From Alphaproteobacteria bacterium (GTDB lineage Bacteria; Pseudomonadota; Alphaproteobacteria; Caulobacterales; Caulobacteraceae): a stretch of DNA of 10,081 bases. Positions 5,660 through 10,081 of the stretch are shown piece after piece. Each line of letters begins with the position of its first letter. The stretch's first letter is position 1. The notes under the pieces were generated by a model. That model ran no database searches and was not told the origin of the DNA. It worked only from the letters and a program-made list of their open reading frames with translations. The stretch lies in assembly GCA_028869395.1 (NCBI GenBank), contig JAGWSE010000303.1:1-10081 (forward strand), given 5' to 3'. The position numbers were made by a program, and so were the translations under genes.

Positions 5660-6505
5660 ATGGCGCAGCAGCTGACCGCCGGCGTCAGCCTCAAGCCCGC
5701 ATACATGGCGGAGGCGCTTCACGTCACGGCGCCAGGGCTCTTCTTCGAAGTCCACGCCGAAAACTACATGGCGGACGGGGGGCCTCGACTCGCCGCCCTT
5801 GACGCCATCGCCGGGCGGTTTCCGATTTCGCTGCACGGAGTTGGCCTCTCCCTGGCCGGTGACGCTCCGCCCGATACGGCGCACTTGGCCGCATGGCGGC
5901 GTCTGGTGGGCCGCTTCAACCCCGCGCTCGTCTCGGAACACCTCGCCTGGTCGGCATGGAACGGCGCATATGTGCCTGACCTGCTGCCCTTCCCGCGGAC
6001 CCGCGCCGCGCTCGCCCGGATCGGCGACAACCTGGCCCGCTTCCAGGACGCCATCGGCCGGCGCGTGCTGGTCGAGAACCCGGCGCTCTACATGCCGCTC
6101 GCCGGCCACGAGTTCCCGGAAACGGATTTCCTGGCCGAGCTCGTCCGCCTGACCGACTGCGGCCTCCTTCTCGACGTGAACAACCTTTTCGTCAGCGCCC
6201 GCAATCTCGGCTACTCGGCGGAGGCGTACCTTGCCGATTTCCCGCTGGAGGCGGTCGGGGAGATCCATCTGGCGGGACACGCGGCCGATAGCCGGCTTGG
6301 CGAAAGCCTGCTCATCGACAGCCATGACGCACCGGTCGCCGAGCTGGTCTGGCGGCTATACGAGCGCCTCGTCGCGCGGATGGGGGCCCGGCCGACCCTG
6401 ATCGAGCGCGACGAAAATCTTCCTCCCTTCGCTGAGCTCATGTCCGAGCGCGTCCGCGCCGAGCGGCTTCTTGCAAAGCCGGCCGCCGCAGCCCTGCATG
6501 TCTGA
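5660..6505 (+). CDS. bufB: MNIO family (DUF692) bufferin-modifying oxidase
   Basis: This 281-residue protein is a multinuclear non-heme iron-dependent oxidase (MNIO, DUF692), a TIM-barrel enzyme of the cytoplasm that oxidises cysteines of a RiPP precursor to heterocycles. Candidate metal ligands, spread over the barrel strands as in the family, are H59 (SLHGVGLSL), E93/H94 (SEHLAW), E139 (LVENP), D172 (LLDVNN), H203 and H207 (IHLAGH), D220 and H222 (LIDSHD) and E249 (LIERD). FFEVHAENYM (28-37) is the conserved second strand. Length is typical. The start at 5660 is nine bases after bufA and lacks a good Shine-Dalgarno sequence, so it probably depends on bufA translation, which would set a high precursor-to-enzyme ratio. 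Its stop overlaps the bufC start. Paired with a DUF2282 precursor and a DUF2063 partner, the bufferin assignment is firm. Confidence 0.94.
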   Translation: MAQQLTAGVSLKPAYMAEALHVTAPGLFFEVHAENYMADGGPRLAALDAIAGRFPISLHGVGLSLAGDAPPDTAHLAAWRRLVGRFNPALVSEHLAWSAWNGAYVPDLLPFPRTRAALARIGDNLARFQDAIGRRVLVENPALYMPLAGHEFPETDFLAELVRLTDCGLLLDVNNLFVSARNLGYSAEAYLADFPLEAVGEIHLAGHAADSRLGESLLIDSHDAPVAELVWRLYERLVARMGARPTLIERDENLPPFAELMSERVRAERLLAKPAAAALHV

Positions 6506-7274
6506 GCTCGCACGCTTCCAGCAGGCCTTCGTCGAAGCCCTCTGCGGCGACTTCGCCCCGCTCGCGCCCTGGAGCTCGCGCTCCGATGGCGAGGCGCGAT
6601 TCTCCGTCTATCGGAACACGGCGGCCAAGGGCCTGGCCGATGCGCTTTCCGCCCAGTTTCCGACCGTCGCACGGGCGGTGGGCGAGGGCTGGATGCGAGC
6701 GGCGGCGCTCGCTTTCGCCCGCGAGCACCGGCCGGAGGCGCCCGCGCTCCACGCCTATGGCGGCGACTTCCCCGACTGGCTCGCCGGTTTTGCGCCCGCC
6801 GGGGAGATGCCGTGGCTCAGCGGCCTCGCCCGGATCGACTGGGCGGTGCGCGACGCCCTCTTCGCCGCCGATTGCGCGCCGCTGGACACCGCCGCGTTCG
6901 CGGCCCTCTCGCCCGACGATTTCGGGGACACCTGCGCGGCTCTGCACCGTTCGGCTACGATCCTGTGGTTCGATGACGGTACGGCCGGACTCTGGCGCGA
7001 CCTGCAGGCCGATCCGCCGTCGGCCGAGGCGGAACTCGCGCCGGAGCCCGGTGGGCTGCTGGTGTTTCGTCCTCGCCTGGAGGTCTCCACGAGACCGCTC
7101 GGCTACGGCGCCTATGCCTTTCTGCGCGCTTGCCGGGCGGGCGAAAGCCTGGGCCTCGCGGGTCAGGCGGCGCTTTCAGCCGAGCCCGACCTGCCGCTCG
7201 CCAACTTATTTGGAGATTTCATCGCCGCGGGCGTGTTCGAGCGCATCCGCCGTTCGCCGGACGCCGTATGGTGA
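6498..7274 (+). CDS. bufC: BufC-type partner protein (DUF2063/HvfC-BufC N-terminal domain)
   Basis: This 258-residue protein has the DUF2063 (HvfC/BufC) helical N-terminal domain (about 4-100), shown by LARFQQAFVEAL, FSVYRNTAAKGLADALSAQF, a W-x-x-AAxxFxxEH stretch, YGGDFPDWLAGF and WLSGLARIDWAVRDALFA. This is followed by a smaller beta-rich C-terminal part. Members accompany MNIO enzymes as a precursor-recognition partner that presents the peptide to the oxidase; they have no known catalysis of their own. I chose the ATG at 6498, eight bases before the bufB stop, which gives MSELARFQQ in line with the family. An ATG at 6471 would add nine residues inside bufB and is less likely. The overlap implies translational coupling and a matched amount with BufB, fitting a BufB-BufC complex. 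The end of the protein is 13-33 bases ahead of msrA. Confidence 0.88.
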   Translation: MSELARFQQAFVEALCGDFAPLAPWSSRSDGEARFSVYRNTAAKGLADALSAQFPTVARAVGEGWMRAAALAFAREHRPEAPALHAYGGDFPDWLAGFAPAGEMPWLSGLARIDWAVRDALFAADCAPLDTAAFAALSPDDFGDTCAALHRSATILWFDDGTAGLWRDLQADPPSAEAELAPEPGGLLVFRPRLEVSTRPLGYGAYAFLRACRAGESLGLAGQAALSAEPDLPLANLFGDFIAAGVFERIRRSPDAVW

Positions 7275-7307
7275 CATCGGGGGGCGTTGATGGAAGTGTA
7301 TCGCGCC

Positions 7308-7889
7308 ATGAGGAAAATCCTGTCCGCGGCGACGGCCGCCGCCGCTCTTCTCGCCGCTCAGGCGGCTCCGGCCGCCGCGGCGCTCAAGTCCGCGGTCTTC
7401 GCGGGCGGCTGCTTCTGGTCGGCCGAGCATGACATCGAGGGCACGCCAGGCGTGGTGAAGGTGGTGGTGGGCTACGCCGGCGGCGTTCGGCCCGATCCGA
7501 CCTACGACAACCATCAGGGCTACCTGGAATCCATACGGGTCACCTACGACCCGTCGAAGATCAGCTATCCGAGGCTGGTCGACGCGTTTTTCCACCATAT
7601 CGATCCAACCGACGGCGGAGGCCAGATCTGCGACCGCGGGCCGACCTATCTCACGGCCGTGTTCGTCGCCGATCCGGCCGAGAGGAAGGCTGCGGAGGCG
7701 GTGAAGGCGCAGGTCGGGCGCGAACTCCACAAGCCGATCGCCACCGAGATCCGCCCGGCCGCGAAGTTCTGGATGGCCGAGACCTACCACCAGGATTACG
7801 CGAAGAAGAATCCGGGGGCCTACATGCGCTATCGCATCGGATGCGGCCGGGACGCCCGCCTCAACGCGGTATGGGGCGGCCGGTCTTAG
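7308..7889 (+). CDS. msrA: Secreted peptide methionine sulfoxide reductase MsrA
   Basis: This 193-residue protein reduces the S epimer of methionine sulfoxide in proteins. C35 in AGGCFWSAEH is the catalytic cysteine. E74 in GYLESIRVTYDP, D109 and Y114 in CDRGPTYLTAVF match the substrate-activating residues of E. coli MsrA. The DPTDGGGQICDRG loop, with C108, is a variant of the usual NRQGNDxGTQYRS, and C179 in YRIGCGRDARL is the probable resolving cysteine. Residues 1-25 (MRK, an Ala/Leu core and APAAAA) form a likely signal peptide, so it should act in the periplasm. I chose the ATG at 7308 because it gives a normal signal peptide and GGAAG lies about ten bases upstream; an ATG at 7290 or TTG at 7287 would add a charged N-terminal extension. 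It follows bufC with no terminator seen, so it is probably in the bufferin operon, repairing oxidised methionines under copper stress. Its end overlaps the glycosyltransferase gene tail to tail by 29 bases. Confidence 0.92.
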   Translation: MRKILSAATAAAALLAAQAAPAAAALKSAVFAGGCFWSAEHDIEGTPGVVKVVVGYAGGVRPDPTYDNHQGYLESIRVTYDPSKISYPRLVDAFFHHIDPTDGGGQICDRGPTYLTAVFVADPAERKAAEAVKAQVGRELHKPIATEIRPAAKFWMAETYHQDYAKKNPGAYMRYRIGCGRDARLNAVWGGRS

Positions 7890-9426
7890 GGTCCCGTGGG
7901 CGGGGACTGAAGCCCTCGCCGATGAACATCACCAGCTTGCGGATGTGCTTGCGGTCCAGCGAGACGTCGTCGATCTCGCGGCCGGACGTACGGACGAAGT
8001 CGCCGACCATGTCGTTGAGGTACCAGCCTTCCAGGGACACCGCGAGCACGCGTTGGCCGAGCGCTGGCGACAGCGGCGCGCTGGTTTCGGCCTGGTTCTC
8101 GGGCTTGCCGGTGAGAAGCCAGTAGCTCAGCGGCGGGGCGCCGCCTTGCCGCAGATAGTCGCGCCCGTAGTAGCTCAGGGCGTAGTAGAGGAACCGGTCG
8201 TTCACCGCGATGGTGGAGAGCCCCATCGGCCTTTCCGCCTTGGCCCGGTCTGTGATGAGCCTGGCCGTCGCCTTCCAGCCGCGCACGCGCTTGAGGCTGT
8301 TCGACGCGCCGATCGCATCGGCGAAGTCCGGGCGAACCACCGCCATCAGAACCATTGCGGCGACCACGGCCTGGATCGCGACCGCCGCCATCAGCCAGCG
8401 CCGCGCGCGCCAGCGCATCAGCCAACCCGCCGCGAGCACGGCGCCGGGCAGATAGCTCGCCCCCGACCAGTTGGCGTTGGCGCGGCTGAGCAGCGCCTGT
8501 ACCGAAACAATGACGAGCGGCGGAACGACGAAGCTCAGCAGCAGCAGGTCCTCGCGGGGCAAGCTCTTGCGCCGCGCGGCCAGGATGGCGCCTGTCACCA
8601 GCACTCCGAAGGGGATCGGCCCGAAGATGCCGACCTGGGTCCACAGGAATTGCGCGAGCTTGGCCGGGTTGAACGGCGGCCGACCCTCGCCCCAGGCGGC
8701 GTCGGCCGCGGTGTGGTGCACTGTCGCGAACCCGTGCTGGGCGTTCCATACGATGTTCGGGGCGAGCACGACCGCGAAGATCAATACGGCGATGGCGGCC
8801 GCAGCCGGCGACCACGCCCGCCGGCCCTCGCGGCTGACGGCCAGATGCAGGCCGATGCCGATGATCGCGTAGAGCGCGGCGTACTTGCTCAGGAAAGCGA
8901 GCCCCAGCGCTGCGCCGAGCCCGGCTGCCAGCCACAACCGCCGAGCCCCGGTCGCGGATTGCAGGTCCACATAGGCGAGCGTCGTGAGGCCCAGGAAGAA
9001 CAGCAGCGGGGCGTCCGTGGCGACCACCAGGCCGGAGATCTGAACGCCCGGCATGAGCGCGTAGAGCGCTGCGGCTGCGAGCGCGGCGGGGCTTCCGTAT
9101 AGCCGGCGGGCGATGGCGAACACGGTCAGCGTCGCACCCGCCTGGAACAGCGGCGCCGAGAGCCGCACCCACGCCTCGGCGTTGCCGCCCATGTGGGTCG
9201 TCAGCCAGATTCCCCAGGCGACCATGGGCGGCTTGGAGTAGTAGCCGAAGTCCAGCGCGCGCGACCAAAGCCAGTACTGCGCCTCATCCGGATAGAGCTC
9301 CAGCGGACTGCGAAACAGGGCGACGATCCTCGCCAGGGTGACACCCGTCGTCAGCAGCACGGCCGCATTCCAGTCCGCCCCCGCGGGGCTCGGCGTCAGA
9401 GACCTCGGGGTTGCGCTGCGCGCCAT
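7861..9426 (-). CDS. GT39/ArnT-like membrane glycosyltransferase (PMT_2 type)
   Basis: This 521-residue inner-membrane protein belongs to the GT-C fold glycosyltransferases that move sugars from a polyprenyl-phosphate donor onto lipids or proteins on the periplasmic face. After a short cytoplasmic tail and a first membrane segment (about 21-38), the first periplasmic loop carries YPDEAQYWLWSRALDFGYYS; D47-E48 is the catalytic acidic pair. ATDAPLLFFLG (136-146) is a second conserved acidic site, and RANANWSGASYLPG (315-328) is typical of this branch. Further hydrophobic helices lie near 92-107, 113-127, 164-180, 183-198, 207-224, 265-285, 293-312, 326-337 and 345-364. Residues from about 366 on form a soluble periplasmic domain. 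Length matches the family. It has an AAGGGAG Shine-Dalgarno sequence four bases before the ATG. Acceptor is unknown; no lipid A or protein-glycosylation partners are next to it. Confidence 0.9.
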   Translation of the reverse strand: MARSATPRSLTPSPAGADWNAAVLLTTGVTLARIVALFRSPLELYPDEAQYWLWSRALDFGYYSKPPMVAWGIWLTTHMGGNAEAWVRLSAPLFQAGATLTVFAIARRLYGSPAALAAAALYALMPGVQISGLVVATDAPLLFFLGLTTLAYVDLQSATGARRLWLAAGLGAALGLAFLSKYAALYAIIGIGLHLAVSREGRRAWSPAAAAIAVLIFAVVLAPNIVWNAQHGFATVHHTAADAAWGEGRPPFNPAKLAQFLWTQVGIFGPIPFGVLVTGAILAARRKSLPREDLLLLSFVVPPLVIVSVQALLSRANANWSGASYLPGAVLAAGWLMRWRARRWLMAAVAIQAVVAAMVLMAVVRPDFADAIGASNSLKRVRGWKATARLITDRAKAERPMGLSTIAVNDRFLYYALSYYGRDYLRQGGAPPLSYWLLTGKPENQAETSAPLSPALGQRVLAVSLEGWYLNDMVGDFVRTSGREIDDVSLDRKHIRKLVMFIGEGFSPRPRDPKTGRPIPR

Positions 9427-9588
9427 GCGACTCCCTTTGTTTCGCGGCGCGACCCTTAAGCCTCAGTGGGGCCCTGTAAAGGCGAAGGACCCGCCGCGCC
9501 GCCGATTTGCGGGGCTCATCCCGCTTGGTCGCTTGACGGGAACCCGCCGCTCGCCCATCTGCCCCCGGCTTCCGTAGCGAGGGTCAGG
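9427..9588. other. Divergent intergenic region between the glycosyltransferase and agmatine deiminase genes
   Basis: These 162 bases hold the start signals of both flanking genes. TTGACGG at 9533-9539 (plus strand) is a full match to the Caulobacter -35 consensus TTGACGS, but no GCTA-type -10 box follows at the usual 10-14 base spacing, so the agmatine deiminase promoter is only suggested. GCGGG (9509-9513) and CCCGC (9520-9524) form a small GC hairpin of unclear use. GAGGG at about 9580-9584 is a fair Shine-Dalgarno sequence for the deiminase. Confidence 0.45.
9431..9437 (-). promoter_or_regulatory. Shine-Dalgarno sequence of the glycosyltransferase gene
   Basis: On the minus strand AAGGGAG lies four bases before the ATG at 9426. 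It fixes the start and shows that this gene, unlike the three leaderless candidates, has a conventional 5' leader. Confidence 0.7.
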
Positions 9589-10081
9589 ATGAGCTTCACC
9601 GTTCCGCCGGAGTGGGCGCTGCACCGGGCCATGTGGCTGGGTTTTCCGAGCCACGCGGACCTGTGGGAGACGGACCTCGAAGCCGCCCAGGACGAGGTGG
9701 CGGCGCTGGCGCGCGCCTTGGCGGGGCCGGGCGGCGAGCGCGTGCGGCTTATGACGGGCCACGCCGATGCCCAGGCTGCGGCCCGGCGGCTGCTCGGCGA
9801 CGTCCCTGGTGTCGAGATATTCCCGGGCCTGTTCGGCGACATCTGGCTGCGGGACACAGGTCCGATCTTTGGCCGCCGCGACGGCGCGCCCGTGGCCGCT
9901 GCGTTCAAGTTCAACGGCTGGGGCGGCAAGTACGATCTCGAGTACGACGACACTGTCGCACGCCAGATCGCCGAGGCTGCGGGCGTCACGCTCGAGCCGC
10001 ATGAATTCGTCCTCGAGGGCGGCGCGGTCGACCACGACGGGGAGGGGACGGTCCTGACAACCAGCCAGTGCGTGCTGAACC
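9589..10081 (+). CDS. aguA: Agmatine deiminase (Porphyromonas-type peptidylarginine deiminase family), 3' end beyond the window
   Basis: The first 164 residues of an agmatine deiminase are visible, and the frame is open to the right edge. The enzyme hydrolyses agmatine to N-carbamoylputrescine and ammonia in the cytoplasm, a step of the arginine-to-putrescine route. The N-terminus has PPEWALHRAMWLGFP (6-20), where the family has a PxEWxPHxATWLAWP pattern. GDIWLRDTGPIF (83-94) holds the substrate-binding aspartates. FNGWGGKY (108-115) and LEGGAVDHDGEGTVLTT (142-158), followed by SQCVLN, are further signatures. The catalytic Cys lies near the C-terminus in this family, so it is outside the window; about 55% of a normal 340-370 residue protein is missing. 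I chose the ATG at 9589, which has GAGGG a few bases upstream and gives an N-terminus that fits the family. A partner N-carbamoylputrescine amidase gene would be expected nearby but is not in view. Confidence 0.92.
   Translation, partial: MSFTVPPEWALHRAMWLGFPSHADLWETDLEAAQDEVAALARALAGPGGERVRLMTGHADAQAAARRLLGDVPGVEIFPGLFGDIWLRDTGPIFGRRDGAPVAAAFKFNGWGGKYDLEYDDTVARQIAEAAGVTLEPHEFVLEGGAVDHDGEGTVLTTSQCVLN

Noticed and set aside
5246..6325. A 359-codon minus-strand open frame opposite bufA and bufB
   Set aside because: Its composition is that of a GC-rich shadow frame with no recognisable motif, while the plus strand carries intact bufA and bufB with ligands and signal peptide.
7287..7307. Upstream starts for msrA (TTG at 7287 or ATG at 7290)
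   Set aside because: They add an acidic, aromatic extension ahead of an otherwise normal signal peptide; the ATG at 7308 has a better-placed Shine-Dalgarno-like GGAAG.
7200..7307. A second SigF-like promoter directly ahead of msrA
   Set aside because: I found no GTAACC-like box with a CGAA at 16 bases here, so msrA most simply belongs to the bufABC transcript.
7945..9102. A 385-codon plus-strand open frame opposite the glycosyltransferase gene
   Set aside because: It is rich in Arg, Gln and His without hydrophobic or family structure; the minus-strand frame encodes a complete GT39-type protein.
9509..9524. GC hairpin in the glycosyltransferase/agmatine deiminase gap as a terminator
   Set aside because: The genes on both sides point away from it and no T run follows, so it cannot terminate either of them.

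Overview
This GC-rich, densely packed window looks like the chromosome of an alphaproteobacterium, most likely in or near the Caulobacterales (Caulobacter/Phenylobacterium-like). That placement is an inference from four things: the base composition, the gene families, apparently leaderless promoters with Caulobacter-like -10 boxes, and a bufferin operon of the type described in Caulobacter. There is no sign of a mobile element, CRISPR array, tRNA or rRNA. Ten complete genes and two edge-truncated genes cover almost everything, and no gene-free gap exceeds about 160 bases.

Left part (1-2766). A class III (CaiB/BaiF-type) CoA-transferase, cut by the left edge, reads leftward. It is divergent from an acylpyruvase-type fumarylacetoacetase-family hydrolase, whose stop overlaps the start of a zeta-class GST-type maleylacetoacetate/maleylpyruvate isomerase. 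Together the last two form the ring-fission-product end of a homogentisate or gentisate route. A beta-class carbonic anhydrase follows under its own promoter.

Middle (2800-5298). A 2-oxoglutarate/Fe(II) oxygenase of the isopenicillin N synthase-like family reads leftward. It is divergent from scoA-scoB, the two subunits of succinyl-CoA:3-ketoacid CoA-transferase. SCOT would activate acetoacetate, which is the product of the homogentisate route, so the catabolic genes make functional sense together. The 127-base divergent gap carries two perfect inverted repeats.

Right-middle (5333-7889). This is the most notable block: bufA (Cys-rich, signal-peptide-bearing DUF2282 bufferin precursor), bufB (DUF692/MNIO iron oxidase), bufC (DUF2063-type partner) and a secreted MsrA, all co-directional and tightly spaced. 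I interpret it as a ribosomally made, post-translationally modified copper-binding peptide system coupled to periplasmic methionine-sulfoxide repair. A possible SigF-like ECF promoter lies inside the 3' end of scoB.

Right end (7861-10081). A GT39-type membrane glycosyltransferase runs leftward and overlaps msrA tail to tail. It is divergent from an agmatine deiminase that is cut by the right edge.

Regulatory theme: three genes (the acylpyruvase, the carbonic anhydrase and scoA) have a CTA-containing -10 box exactly 13 bases before the ATG and TT exactly 35 bases before it. This strongly suggests leaderless transcripts starting at the ATG.
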